A stretch of DNA of 64,000 nt, taken from NCBI RefSeq assembly GCF_022321485.1, contig NZ_JAKOGG010000002.1, positions 248,001 to 312,000 on the forward strand, in the 5' to 3' direction. This DNA is from Shewanella electrica (GTDB lineage: Bacteria > Pseudomonadota > Gammaproteobacteria > Enterobacterales > Shewanellaceae). The position numbers and the translations under genes are program-made. The notes beneath the pieces are model-generated. The model had not been told where the DNA came from. It searched no databases and saw only the letters and a list, made by a program, of their open reading frames with translations. Shown piece after piece: positions 34,877 to 44,200 of the stretch. How positions within the stretch are numbered: position 1 is the first letter of the stretch; each line of letters opens with the position of its first letter.

Positions 34877-36022
34877 ATGAAGTTTATTCATACCTCTGAC
34901 TGGCATCTCGGACGGCAACTCCATGGTGAGTCACTGCTGGAGCAACAGCGCATCGCACTGGCGCAAATCGCCGCATTAGCCGTTGAACATCAAGTAGACG
35001 CATTGATTATCGCTGGCGACATTTACGATCGCGCTATTCCGCCTGCCAGTGCGGTGACTTTACTGTCAGAGTTTTTGGATGAGCTGATTGGTAAACATCA
35101 AATCCAAGTGCTGATAACCTCGGGCAACCACGATAGTGCTGAGCGTTTAGGCTTTGCCGCCAAGCAGATGCGCAGCAGTGGTTTGCATATGGTCGGCAGC
35201 CTGAGCTTGCCACTGACACCGATAAAACTGCATGGCAAACAATCCGATGCGTGGTTTTACCCCATCTCTTACGCCGAACCGGCAGTAGTGCGCCATGCGC
35301 TGGCAGATGACACTATTCACAGCCATGAGCTGGCGATGCAGGCGTTGCTGGAACAAGTCACGCAGCATGACAGCGAAAACCTGCCCAAAGTGGTGGTGGC
35401 GCACTGCTTTTTAGATGGCAGTAGTGAATCAGAATCAGAGCGACCGCTGAGTGTTGGTGGAGCTGACCGTATATCCCCGGCGTTATTTGCGCCGTTTGAT
35501 TATGTTGCGCTCGGGCATCTGCATGGGCCGCAATATCGCGGTGTTGAGCATGTGCGCTACAGCGGTTCACCACTGAAATATTCCTTTAGTGAAGCCACCC
35601 AGAAAAAGTCGATCACCTTAGTCGAATTGAGCGCCGATGCTGCGCCGAGTATCGAACTGCTGCCGATCAATACTGGCCGCGATGTACGCATTATTGAGGG
35701 CAATCTCGCCGACTTGCTGCTGCAAGCGAAAGATGATCCGCATGCCGATGACTACTTGATGGTGCGCTTAAGTGACACGCACGCGCTGCTCGACCCAATG
35801 GGCAAACTGCGTAGCGCCTATCCCAACGTGTTGCACCTTGAGCGCACCGGCTTGATGGCGCAGCAGCAAACTGGCGACATTGGCCGTGACCGTATTAAAA
35901 AAGGTGAACTGGAAATGTTCAGCGATTTCTTTGACCAAGTAGCTGGGCAGCCCTTGTCTGCCGCGCAGCAGCAACATCTGCATAGTTTGCTGGATGACCT
36001 GCATCAGGGAGAAGACGTATGA
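34877..36022 (+). CDS. sbcD: SbcD, nuclease subunit of SbcCD
   Basis: Mre11-family phosphoesterase (381 aa). All metal-site motifs are present: HTSDWHLGR (5-13), AGDIYDRA (about 47-54), SGNHDS (about 83-88), VAHCFLDG and ALGHLHGPQ. With SbcC it cuts hairpins and palindromic or protein-blocked DNA ends. The start has AAGGAAACGATG-type spacing. It overlaps sbcC by 4 bp (ATGA). Confidence 0.96.
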   Translation: MKFIHTSDWHLGRQLHGESLLEQQRIALAQIAALAVEHQVDALIIAGDIYDRAIPPASAVTLLSEFLDELIGKHQIQVLITSGNHDSAERLGFAAKQMRSSGLHMVGSLSLPLTPIKLHGKQSDAWFYPISYAEPAVVRHALADDTIHSHELAMQALLEQVTQHDSENLPKVVVAHCFLDGSSESESERPLSVGGADRISPALFAPFDYVALGHLHGPQYRGVEHVRYSGSPLKYSFSEATQKKSITLVELSADAAPSIELLPINTGRDVRIIEGNLADLLLQAKDDPHADDYLMVRLSDTHALLDPMGKLRSAYPNVLHLERTGLMAQQQTGDIGRDRIKKGELEMFSDFFDQVAGQPLSAAQQQHLHSLLDDLHQGEDV

Positions 36023-39000
36023 AACCGCTAGTATTAACCATGAGCGCCTTTGGCCCGTTCGCCGACAGCCAAACTATCGATTTTCGCCGTTTGGGCGATA
36101 ATCCACTGTTTTTGATCAACGGCCCGACCGGTGCCGGTAAAACCAGTATTTTAGACGCCATCTGTTTTGCGCTGTATGGCAAAACCACCGGCAATGAACG
36201 TGAAGCACCGCAAATGCGTTGCGATTACGCCGATGACAATTTGCTAACCGAAGTGAGCCTTGAATTTACCTTGGGCGAACGACGTTACTTGATCAAACGT
36301 GTGCCAGATCAGCTGCGGCCGAAGGCGCGTGGCGATGGCTTTACCAACCAAAGTGGCGAGGCTGAGCTACAGCGACTGTACGATGATGGCCGCAGCGAAA
36401 TTCTGGTCGCCAGTAAAGTGACCGAAGCGACCCAGATGATCGAGTCATTAACCGGCTTGGATGTTGATCAATTCCGCCAAGTGATGGTGTTACCGCAAGG
36501 TAAGTTTCGTGAATTATTGCTGGCGGACTCCAAAGCGCGTGAAAAGATTTTTAGTCAGCTATTTCAAACCAATATCTATAGCCGCATTGAAGAGCGCTTA
36601 AAGCAGCAAGCGGCAAGTATTCGTAAAGATGCACACGATTTAGAGCAGAAACGCCTTGGTATTTTAGAAGCCGCAGGCGTTGAGTCAACTGAAGCGCTGA
36701 CGCTCGCTATTAGCGAACTGACTCCGCAATTTGAACAAGCTAAAGCCCAAAAACAGCAAGCCAACGTAGCGCTAGAGCAAGCCAGCAAACAGCTAGAGCA
36801 GGGCAAGCAACTCAGTGGCGAATTGGCTGAAAAAACACGGCTGGCCGCCAGCTTAGCCGAGCAGCAAGCGCGTAAAGCCGACATGGATGCTTTAAAGCAA
36901 CAGTTGTCGTTAGCGCAATTGGCACAGCAAGTGCTGCCGGTATATCGTCAGCAGCAACAGCGTAGCCAAGAACTCACTAGCCAGCAGCAAGCGCTGCAAG
37001 CAGCAGAGCAGCAACTCACTCACGCCACCACCCAAAAGCAGCAGGCTGATAAGCAAGCCGCGAGCATCACTGAGTTAGATCAAAAGCTACAACACAGCCG
37101 CAGTGAGTTGCAGCAAGCAGCGCAATTGCAACCATTGCTACAGAACTATTATCAGCAGCAACAGCAACTTAATGACGCTAATCAGCAACAGCAGCAAGCG
37201 GTTAACGCCCAGCAAGCCGCCGAGCATCAACTGCAGCAGTTACAAACGCACAAAACCCAGTTAGCGCACACCATTGGCGAATTACAGCAGCAAGCCAATC
37301 GCCAAGCTGAACTGCAAACCCAGCAGTATCAGTTAGAGCGGCAATGCGACCAAGGGCGACAAATTCAGGAGTTACAGCGCCAGCAGCAACAATTGGCGCA
37401 ACAGTTGGAGCACAAAGCACAGCAGGGCAAACAGGCTAAGGCGCAATTTGATGCCGCTGAGCAGCAACTCACGCTGCTGCGTATGCAATGGCATCAGGGG
37501 CAGGCGGCATTATTGGCACAACAACTTGGCCCCAATACGCCGTGCCCAGTGTGTGGCAGTGCGGAGCATCCCAATCCCGCGCACAGTGAAGTTGCTATTC
37601 CGTCAGAGCAGCAGCTTGAAAGTGCGCAGCAACAGCTTGAGGCTGAACGCCGCAAGTGCGAGCAACTGCGCAGTGATTATCGCAGTTTGCGAGAGCAGAT
37701 CAGCGCGATTGATAAGCAGCTTACGCCGTTGTTCACCGCGCTAAATACCGATGCCAGCGTCGCGCTGCCTGTGACGGAATGGCAGCAGGCGTTGACGCAA
37801 ACGCAGCAGCAGTTAGCCAGCGCGCAGCAGGCGGCGCAACAGCTGAATAAACAACAACAGCAACTAGCGAACCTCGAGCAGCAGTTGGAAGCGCAGCGAC
37901 AACAGCTTAATAGCGCGCAGCAGCAATTAGCGGAGCAGCAGCGTCGTAGCAGCAGTTTGCAGGGCGCACTGATTGAAATTCAACGGCGTCTGCCTGAGCC
38001 ATTGCAGCATTTAGCCGCGGACGTGGCGCTGGCGCAGTTAGCTGAGCAACAGCAAGCGTTACAGCAACAGCAAGTTGCGTTGCAGCAACAGATACAACAG
38101 CTACAGCAGGCGCAGCAAACAGCGGCGTCACAGTTGGCACAAGCCCAAAGCGCGCTGAGCGAACGTCAGCAGCAGTTACGCCAAGCAACCCAATACCGCG
38201 AGCAAGTGCAGCAAGAGCTGGATAGTGCGTTGCAACAGGCGGGCTTTAGTGACGTTAATGCATTAACTGCGGCACAACGTGAGCCGCAGCTACAACAACA
38301 GTTAACGCAGCAAATTGAGCAGTGGCAGCAGCAATGCCATGCGCTGGCAGGGCAACTTGACGCGTTGACGCAAAAACTTAAAGACGCAGTGGCACCGGAT
38401 CTAGCCGCGTTAACCGCCGTGGTCGAGCAGCAGCAGCAACAGCTAAAGCTGGCGGATGAACAGTATCAACAACTCAATAGCCGCTTGAGTAACCTCACTA
38501 ACTGCCAGCAAAAGCTCGCCAACGATGCCAAAGCGCTAGCCGCATTAGAGCAGCAATTTGCAGTGATAGGCACCCTAGCTGATGTTGCTAACGGTAACAA
38601 CCAAAGCAAACTCAGCTTGCAGCGTTTTGTGCTGAGCGTGTTGCTCGACGATGTACTGCTGGAAGCCTCTGAGCGATTAGCACGGATGAGTAAAGGCCGT
38701 TATCGGTTGCTGCGTAAAGAGGAGCGCGCCAAAGGTAATCGTGCTTCGGGGTTAGATCTCGAAGTGGAAGACGCCTACAGCGGCAAAGTGCGCCCAGTGG
38801 CTACCTTGAGCGGCGGCGAGAGCTTTATGGCTGCGTTGTCATTAGCGCTTGGCCTGAGTAACGTGGTGCAAGCGTATGCCGGTGGTATCAAACTCGATAC
38901 GCTGTTTATCGACGAAGGTTTTGGCAGTTTAGATCAAGATTCGCTCGAGTTAGCGATTCGAACGCTCACCGATTTGCAGTCAGCTGGGCGCATGATCGGC

Positions 39001-39099
39001 GTGATTTCTCACGTCACCGAAATGAAGGAACAGCTACTGACGCGAGTCGATGTACAGAAGCAAGCGCGTGGCAGTGCGATTAGCTTAGTTTGTGCGTGA
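36019..39099 (+). CDS. sbcC: SbcC, SMC-like ATPase of SbcCD
   Basis: Rad50-like ATPase (1026 aa). The split ABC head has Walker A GPTGAGKTS (35-43) at the N-terminus; the signature LSGGES (about 930) and Walker B LDTLFIDEGFGSLD (about 956-969) are at the C-terminus. The long antiparallel coiled coil folds at the zinc hook CPVC (about 509-512). Most of the coil (about 240-830) is extraordinarily rich in Gln, with many QQQ runs, more than is usual for SbcC. It positions SbcD on DNA ends. Co-translated with sbcD. Confidence 0.96.
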   Translation: MKPLVLTMSAFGPFADSQTIDFRRLGDNPLFLINGPTGAGKTSILDAICFALYGKTTGNEREAPQMRCDYADDNLLTEVSLEFTLGERRYLIKRVPDQLRPKARGDGFTNQSGEAELQRLYDDGRSEILVASKVTEATQMIESLTGLDVDQFRQVMVLPQGKFRELLLADSKAREKIFSQLFQTNIYSRIEERLKQQAASIRKDAHDLEQKRLGILEAAGVESTEALTLAISELTPQFEQAKAQKQQANVALEQASKQLEQGKQLSGELAEKTRLAASLAEQQARKADMDALKQQLSLAQLAQQVLPVYRQQQQRSQELTSQQQALQAAEQQLTHATTQKQQADKQAASITELDQKLQHSRSELQQAAQLQPLLQNYYQQQQQLNDANQQQQQAVNAQQAAEHQLQQLQTHKTQLAHTIGELQQQANRQAELQTQQYQLERQCDQGRQIQELQRQQQQLAQQLEHKAQQGKQAKAQFDAAEQQLTLLRMQWHQGQAALLAQQLGPNTPCPVCGSAEHPNPAHSEVAIPSEQQLESAQQQLEAERRKCEQLRSDYRSLREQISAIDKQLTPLFTALNTDASVALPVTEWQQALTQTQQQLASAQQAAQQLNKQQQQLANLEQQLEAQRQQLNSAQQQLAEQQRRSSSLQGALIEIQRRLPEPLQHLAADVALAQLAEQQQALQQQQVALQQQIQQLQQAQQTAASQLAQAQSALSERQQQLRQATQYREQVQQELDSALQQAGFSDVNALTAAQREPQLQQQLTQQIEQWQQQCHALAGQLDALTQKLKDAVAPDLAALTAVVEQQQQQLKLADEQYQQLNSRLSNLTNCQQKLANDAKALAALEQQFAVIGTLADVANGNNQSKLSLQRFVLSVLLDDVLLEASERLARMSKGRYRLLRKEERAKGNRASGLDLEVEDAYSGKVRPVATLSGGESFMAALSLALGLSNVVQAYAGGIKLDTLFIDEGFGSLDQDSLELAIRTLTDLQSAGRMIGVISHVTEMKEQLLTRVDVQKQARGSAISLVCA

Positions 39100-39155
39100 A
39101 TTCGCAAAATTTTAGTTCAAAAAGGTAGCATTTGGTTCAAGGTCACGTTTCGGCC

Positions 39156-39183
39156 TTGTTTATTGCGTTCGATCTGATATAAC
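39156..39183 (+). promoter_or_regulatory. Possible sigma-70 promoter of the M23 peptidase gene
   Basis: TTGTTT (39156-39161) and TATAAC (39178-39183) are separated by 16 bp and sit about 73 bp before the start. Reasonable hexamers, no further support. Confidence 0.45.
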
Positions 39184-39255
39184 TCTGTCAGTTTAGGCTG
39201 TTGTCTTAGTGGGCTACAGCGTATTTTTTAGCTAAAGACCACTGGGAGACGCAGA

Positions 39256-40551
39256 TTGCAGACAGAGAAAATTTTTGGGTTAAGCAGTATTACCGCCCGT
39301 TTGCAGGCGCTGCCATCTCTTCATCGTAAGGCCCTTGTCACCACTGGATTTGTACTTGTTCTCGCGGCCATTTGGCCCTCAACGCAGCCACAACGTTTGG
39401 TGAGTGTTGGTGATCGTGTACCGCTTGAATTAGATTTTAGTCGATTTTTACCACAACAGGTGCAAGATTCACCTGTTGCCGTATCCTCAGCGCCAACGTT
39501 TGTGCACCGCATTGAATCTGGCGATACCTTGAGCGCGTTGTTCTCCTCTGCGGGTGTCGACCAGCAAACCATGTATAAAGTGCTGGAAGCCGATTTAAAC
39601 ATTCTGGCGTTAGATACTTTGATGCCCGGCAACCGCATCAGCTTCTGGACCGATGAAAACCAGCAACTGACCAAGTTAGAGCTGCACTTTAGCGCTGCGC
39701 GCCAAGTGGTGTTTACCCGTTATGAAGACGGTACTTTTGAAGTGAACGAGATCAACGTCCCTGGTAACTGGCAGGATCGTATCGTCAGCGGCGACATCAA
39801 TGGCTCGTTCTATCGTTCAGCGGAAAAAATTGGTTTGAGCGCCGCAGAAATCCAGCGCATCGAAATGTTGCTCAAAGATAAAGTTAACTTTGCCCGTGAC
39901 TTGCGTGCCGGTGATAGCTTCTCGGTGCTGCTTAAAGATCAGTTTGTTGAAGGTGAATCCACTGGCAACAGTCAGATTTTGGGGATTAGCATTCATAGTG
40001 GTCGTAACGATATCACCGCATTCCAAGATGCTGATGGCAACTTTTATGATGAAAACGGTGGCAGTTTAGTGCGCGCGTTCCAGCGTTATCCGTTGGCTAA
40101 AGGTTACCGAGTTAGCTCGGGCTTTAACCCTAATCGTCACCACCCGGTAACGGGCCGTACCGCACCACATAATGGCACCGACTTTGCCACGCCAATCGGC
40201 ACGAAAGTGGAAGCTACCGGTGATGGTGTGGTGAAAATGGTCACTAACCACGCCTATGCTGGGCGCTACGTGGTGATTGAACACGACAGCAAATACACCA
40301 CTCGTTATTTGCATTTGTCCAAAGTGTTGGTACACCAAGGACAACGTGTCAGCCGTGGACAAGTCATCGCTTTGTCTGGCAACACCGGGCGTGTAACCGG
40401 TCCGCACTTACACTATGAATTCCATATTAATGGCCGCCCAGTGAATCCACTGACCGCTAAAATCCCGATGGCGAGCCATCTTGATAAGCAGCAATTAATC
40501 GCTTTCAAATCCTTAGTGGAGCAGCGCCGTCATCTGATGAATCTCGGTTAA
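39256..40551 (+). CDS. mepM: MepM-like M23 murein DD-endopeptidase
   Basis: 431-aa envelope protein. One N-terminal anchor helix (about 23-42) is followed by a LysM/OapA-like segment (HRIESGDTLSALFSSAGVDQ), then the M23 peptidase domain (about 290-400). Zinc ligands and catalytic residues are visible in HNGTDFATPIGTKV and in GPHLHYEFHINGRPVNPL. E. coli MepM cuts peptidoglycan crosslinks during elongation. The start is TTG at 39256 with GGGAG eight bases ahead. Not next to znu genes, unlike in E. coli. Confidence 0.92.
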   Translation: MQTEKIFGLSSITARLQALPSLHRKALVTTGFVLVLAAIWPSTQPQRLVSVGDRVPLELDFSRFLPQQVQDSPVAVSSAPTFVHRIESGDTLSALFSSAGVDQQTMYKVLEADLNILALDTLMPGNRISFWTDENQQLTKLELHFSAARQVVFTRYEDGTFEVNEINVPGNWQDRIVSGDINGSFYRSAEKIGLSAAEIQRIEMLLKDKVNFARDLRAGDSFSVLLKDQFVEGESTGNSQILGISIHSGRNDITAFQDADGNFYDENGGSLVRAFQRYPLAKGYRVSSGFNPNRHHPVTGRTAPHNGTDFATPIGTKVEATGDGVVKMVTNHAYAGRYVVIEHDSKYTTRYLHLSKVLVHQGQRVSRGQVIALSGNTGRVTGPHLHYEFHINGRPVNPLTAKIPMASHLDKQQLIAFKSLVEQRRHLMNLG

Positions 40552-40569
40552 TTAGCTGTCCGTTCGGTT

Positions 40570-40597
40570 AAAAATCCTCGCCTTGGCGGGGATTTTT
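40570..40597 (+). terminator. Terminator after mepM
   Basis: A 13-bp stem (40570-40582 with 40585-40597) with one T-G pair, AAAAATCC at its base and GATTTTT at its end. Confidence 0.85.
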
Positions 40598-40699
40598 ACT
40601 TTATTCGCCTGAAAATTTAGCAAAAAGTGGCCCATGGTTTGCGAGCAGCAGCCTGCCTTGCTAGGCTGTTAGCCGACATTCTTATCCATAGAGGCCGCC

Positions 40700-41557
40700 A
40701 TGCATAAATATCTGTTGTTGTTGATCATCGGTGTGTTCAGCTGTACTAGCTCTGCCGCCGAAGAGCCCGAACCTTATTCGCAACAGAGTATGTACGACAA
40801 ACCTTTGATGGAACGTTATGTACTCGATGAGCTGAAATCGATTCGGCAAGATCAGCAATCGCTGGAAATGCGGGTGACGCAGCAGATCACTGACCGCGAG
40901 TTAGCGGTGGCCGATAAGTCGATGAACTATGCCAACGTAACGGTAACTTACTTCTTTTACTTGATTGCCGCCGCAGCCTCTTTGATTGCGCTGGTGGGCT
41001 GGCAGTCATTGCGTGATATTCGGGTGAACACGCAGAAGATGGCCAATCAAAAGTTGGATGAAATTGCCGCCCGTTATGAGAAGAAGTTTCAGGAGATGGA
41101 GCGCGAACTGAAACGTAAATCGCGCATCATCAGCGAAAACAACAAAGAGATTGAACGCATTAACGAAATCCACAATCTGTGGATCCGCGCTCAGCACGGG
41201 CAGACGCCAGAGCAAAAAATCGAAATCTATAATGAGATCCTCAAAATCCGCCCTGGTGATTTAGAAGCGTTGACCTACATGGCCGATGCTGCGATGGAGA
41301 TGGGCGAATACCACTGGGCGTTGAGTATCTGTAACCGCGTGCTGGAAGTGGATAACCAGAATGCTAATGCGCTGTACCAACGCGCTTGTGCCTACACCAA
41401 ACTCGGTGCCGATGAGCAGGCAATATCGGATCTGCAATTAGCGGTCGACTTTAGCTCCTCGCTGTCGGAAGCCGCCAAAGAGGAAAAAGATTTTGAATCT
41501 CTGCACGGCTATCAACGGTTTGACCAGATAATTGCTGACGATGAAGACAATAAATGA
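40700..41557 (+). CDS. Membrane-anchored TPR protein
   Basis: 285-aa protein. A signal-like N-terminus (MHKYLLLLIIGVFSCTSSAA) precedes a short outer segment. A second membrane helix (about 80-97, TYFFYLIAAAASLIALVGW) is followed by a long charged coiled coil (about 100-160) and a C-terminal block of about three TPR units (ALTYMADAAMEMGEYHWALS, ANALYQRACAYTKLGADEQA). The topology suggests TPRs on the cytoplasmic side. No specific function is recognised. It stands alone between two terminators. Confidence 0.75.
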   Translation: MHKYLLLLIIGVFSCTSSAAEEPEPYSQQSMYDKPLMERYVLDELKSIRQDQQSLEMRVTQQITDRELAVADKSMNYANVTVTYFFYLIAAAASLIALVGWQSLRDIRVNTQKMANQKLDEIAARYEKKFQEMERELKRKSRIISENNKEIERINEIHNLWIRAQHGQTPEQKIEIYNEILKIRPGDLEALTYMADAAMEMGEYHWALSICNRVLEVDNQNANALYQRACAYTKLGADEQAISDLQLAVDFSSSLSEAAKEEKDFESLHGYQRFDQIIADDEDNK

Positions 41558-41580
41558 ATCGGCGATAAGTTAGCTCGTTA

Positions 41581-41616
41581 AACAACAAAGGCGCTCCGCG
41601 GAGCGCCTTTGTTGTT
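41581..41616. terminator. Perfect 36-bp palindrome, bidirectional terminator
   Basis: AACAACAAAGGCGCTCCG (41581-41598) and its exact reverse complement (41599-41616) meet with no loop. It lies between two convergent genes (TPR protein and YgjP-like) and has A-rich and T-rich outer arms, so it probably terminates both. Confidence 0.85.
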
Positions 41617-41658
41617 TCGAATCCTGACCTTAAGAAGCCATCTTCATCGAAGCTACAA

Positions 41659-42165
41659 TTACCCCTGATACGGATCTTCGCCGGCATCGGCGAGGGTAAG
41701 ATAGATACGCAGCTCAAACTCCAATTGGTGGTAATCCGGCTCCATATATTGGCACAACTTGTAGAACGCCTTGTTGTGCTCTTTTTCGCGTAGATGCGCC
41801 AGTTCGTGCACCACTAACATGCGTAAAAAGCCTTCTGGTACATATTTAAGCTTGGATGAAATGCGGATCTCATTTTTGCTTTTGAGCTTGTTGCCTTGAC
41901 GTCTTGCCGCGTAGGTATGTAACCCAAGCGCATGATGGCTCAAGGTGATTTTGTCATCAAAGCAGACTTTGGCGATGGGGGAGGATTGGCGTAGGTACTG
42001 ATTTTTAATCGCCATGGTGTAGTCGTACAGGGCTCTATCACTGCGAATTTGATGCACCTGTGGATGGCGTTTCAGCAGATAAGCGCCCAACTTGCCTTGT
42101 TGGCGGAGTTGGGCGACTTGCGCTTGAATATCGGGGCTGTAGTGGCCGAGATAATCTACCGCCAC
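41659..42165 (-). CDS. YgjP/SprT-like metal-dependent hydrolase
   Basis: 168-aa protein of the DUF45/YgjP-type metallopeptidase fold. The zinc motif HELAHLREKEHNKAFY (about 112-127) supplies HExxH plus the downstream His. The preceding block KYVPEGFLRMLVVHELAHL fits the family. YgjP-like proteins have been described as metal-dependent hydrolases of uncertain substrate. It begins at GTG, 5 bp after the DUF3010 stop, so it is probably coupled to it and to the helicase gene further upstream. Confidence 0.82.
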   Translation of the reverse strand: MAVDYLGHYSPDIQAQVAQLRQQGKLGAYLLKRHPQVHQIRSDRALYDYTMAIKNQYLRQSSPIAKVCFDDKITLSHHALGLHTYAARRQGNKLKSKNEIRISSKLKYVPEGFLRMLVVHELAHLREKEHNKAFYKLCQYMEPDYHQLEFELRIYLTLADAGEDPYQG

Positions 42166-42170
42166 GGCAA

Positions 42171-42611
42171 TTAGTCTTGTTTGCCGTAACGTTTGAAGTT
42201 GAGGAAACCGTAAGCGATTTCAAAAGCAGGTTTTTGAATACGGCGCAGCTCTAGACCTTCAAAGTCCACTTGTGGTGGATTGCGCTTCAGCTGCTCTTTC
42301 GCGTCATTCATGCTAAAGACGGTGGCAGGTTTGCTCCCGAGTTGAATGGCGGTTTCCATTTTAAAGGTGGCAGCACTACCGGCAAATTTACCTTTTAAGG
42401 CACGGCTGATGATCACGACTTCGTCAACTTGGTAATCTTGCATCAGCTTATCAAAGGCAAAGTGGAACTCGTTGATGGCTTGCGTATCCGTTGTGTTACG
42501 CAGGCTGATAGAGCGAGCACGGCAATCTGGTACGTTAAATACTTCGCCATCAAGGCTCAGCAAACAGATAATTGCTTCGCTGTTATTAATTTCTACACCA
42601 CAAACTCTCAT
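42171..42611 (-). CDS. DUF3010 protein
   Basis: Soluble 146-aa protein starting MRVCGVEINNSEAIICLLSL, the pattern of DUF3010, a RuvC/RNase H-like fold family found in Vibrio and Shewanella. Acidic residues suitable for such a site occur at Glu7 and in DEVVIISRALKGKFAGS-type positions, but no function is established. It lies between the DEAD-box helicase gene (38 bp upstream) and the YgjP-like gene (5 bp downstream). Confidence 0.75.
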   Translation of the reverse strand: MRVCGVEINNSEAIICLLSLDGEVFNVPDCRARSISLRNTTDTQAINEFHFAFDKLMQDYQVDEVVIISRALKGKFAGSAATFKMETAIQLGSKPATVFSMNDAKEQLKRNPPQVDFEGLELRRIQKPAFEIAYGFLNFKRYGKQD

Positions 42612-42649
42612 TGCTATTTCCTTTTAGGCACGCCCGTTGGCGTGGCCTG

Positions 42650-43993
42650 TTATTCGTCGTCGTTGTCTAAATCGATAGGTTTTGCAGGCTTGCGACGCAT
42701 TGGTGCATCGCCGACATCTACCGCCGTCATAAAGCGTTTATCACGGTTGGCAGGCTTCTGCTGTTTAGTGTTACTGGCTTTACGCTTAGTGGCGTTGGCC
42801 TTGTTGGTTGGACGCTTGGCTGAGGTTTTACGCTCCGGCGCCAAACCGGTGAATTTTGCAGTCAATCCTTCAATTGTCGCCCGTTCAATCTCGTGGCCTA
42901 AGAAGGCTTCAATGCGTTCAAACGCCCGCCAATCTTTCGGACCAACCAAGGAGATGGCATCGCCTTTAGCACCAGCGCGACCGGTACGGCCGATACGGTG
43001 GATATATTCTTCGGCGAATTTTGGCATATCAAAGTTGATCACCAACGACACGTTGGTTAAGTCCAAACCGCGAGATGCTACATCGGTGGTGACGAGCACT
43101 TTGTTATAGCCACGGGCAAAGTCATCCATAATTTGGTTGCGTTTGCTCTGCGCCAACTCGCCGCTCAAACCGATGGCCGAGTGACCCCATTGGTTGACTA
43201 AGGTGGCTATACGCTCACTGTCTTCGCGGGTGGCGGTAAACACAATGGCTTGCTGGAAGGTTGATTGGTTCAGTAATGCTTCCAATAACGCTTCTTTGTG
43301 TGTCAGATGGTCAGCTAAGTATAAACGTTGCTGAATATCTGGGTTGGCTTGGTTGCTGGCACCAATCGCCACGTGGCGTGGTTCTTTCAGCAACTCGCCA
43401 GCTAATTCTTGCACTTGCTCGTGGGCGAGGGTGGCCGAGAACATCAGTGTCTGGCGACGGCGATGATCTGCCGCAGCGTTAATGGCACGGAGCTGTTCGG
43501 CAAAGCCTAAATCGAGCATGCGATCCGCTTCATCGAGGATCAACAGCTCTAAGCCGTTCAAAAACAGATGACGCTGCGACAGGTGATCCGCCAAACGTCC
43601 CGGTGTTGCCACGATAAAATGCGGGTTACGCGCCAAGGCTTTAGCTTGGTCGTTAAAGTTCTCACCACCGAGAATGCTCACGGCGGAGTATTGCGTATTG
43701 GCCACTAATGAACGCAACTCGGCATACACTTGGTTGGCGAGTTCGCGTGTTGGCAGCAAAATCAGTACCCGCGGGTCTTGTTTGCTCAGCGCTTTTGTTG
43801 AAATGATTCGCTGCAAAGCAGGCAGCAAAAACGCCAGCGTTTTGCCAGAGCCGGTTTGCGAGGATGCCATCAGATCCTTTCCCGCCAGCGCAACAGGAAT
43901 AGCGACTTCCTGAATCGGTGTCGGTGTATCTATGCCTTGGTGTGCTAAAGATTGCAGCAGGCGGCGGTCGAGAGAAAAATCTGAAAATTGCAA
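42650..43993 (-). CDS. DEAD-box RNA helicase
   Basis: ATP-dependent RNA helicase (447 aa) with every core motif: Q motif TPTPIQEVAIP, motif I SQTGSGKT, Ia PTRELA, Ib TPGR, II DEAD, III SAT, V TTDVASRGLDL and VI HRIGRTGR. A basic, Lys/Arg/Pro-rich tail (about 375-447) follows. It is SrmB/RhlE-like but cannot be assigned to one of them with confidence. Such enzymes act in ribosome assembly or RNA decay, often in the cold. It may be co-transcribed with DUF3010 and the YgjP-like gene. Confidence 0.93.
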   Translation of the reverse strand: MQFSDFSLDRRLLQSLAHQGIDTPTPIQEVAIPVALAGKDLMASSQTGSGKTLAFLLPALQRIISTKALSKQDPRVLILLPTRELANQVYAELRSLVANTQYSAVSILGGENFNDQAKALARNPHFIVATPGRLADHLSQRHLFLNGLELLILDEADRMLDLGFAEQLRAINAAADHRRRQTLMFSATLAHEQVQELAGELLKEPRHVAIGASNQANPDIQQRLYLADHLTHKEALLEALLNQSTFQQAIVFTATREDSERIATLVNQWGHSAIGLSGELAQSKRNQIMDDFARGYNKVLVTTDVASRGLDLTNVSLVINFDMPKFAEEYIHRIGRTGRAGAKGDAISLVGPKDWRAFERIEAFLGHEIERATIEGLTAKFTGLAPERKTSAKRPTNKANATKRKASNTKQQKPANRDKRFMTAVDVGDAPMRRKPAKPIDLDNDDE

Positions 43994-44200
43994 AAGTTGG
44001 CTCCTCTATTTCAGCGGCCGCATATTATAGGCGTTTTTTCTGGTTTTGGGCAGCGATTCCCGCCGTTAACATCAACTTTTGTCAGATAAGCTCGGTATTA
44101 CAAAAGCGCGCTTAATTTCAATGCGTTGAGCTTAAGTGGCTTCGTCATATAGAATGGCGCTGCTGGTTAATTTTACCGCGTTATTCAGGAATTGCCGCCA

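Noticed and set aside
36019-39099. CAG/CAA tracts in sbcC as a repeat array or CRISPR
   Set aside because: They encode Gln within a continuous coiled coil and show no regular unit with spacers.
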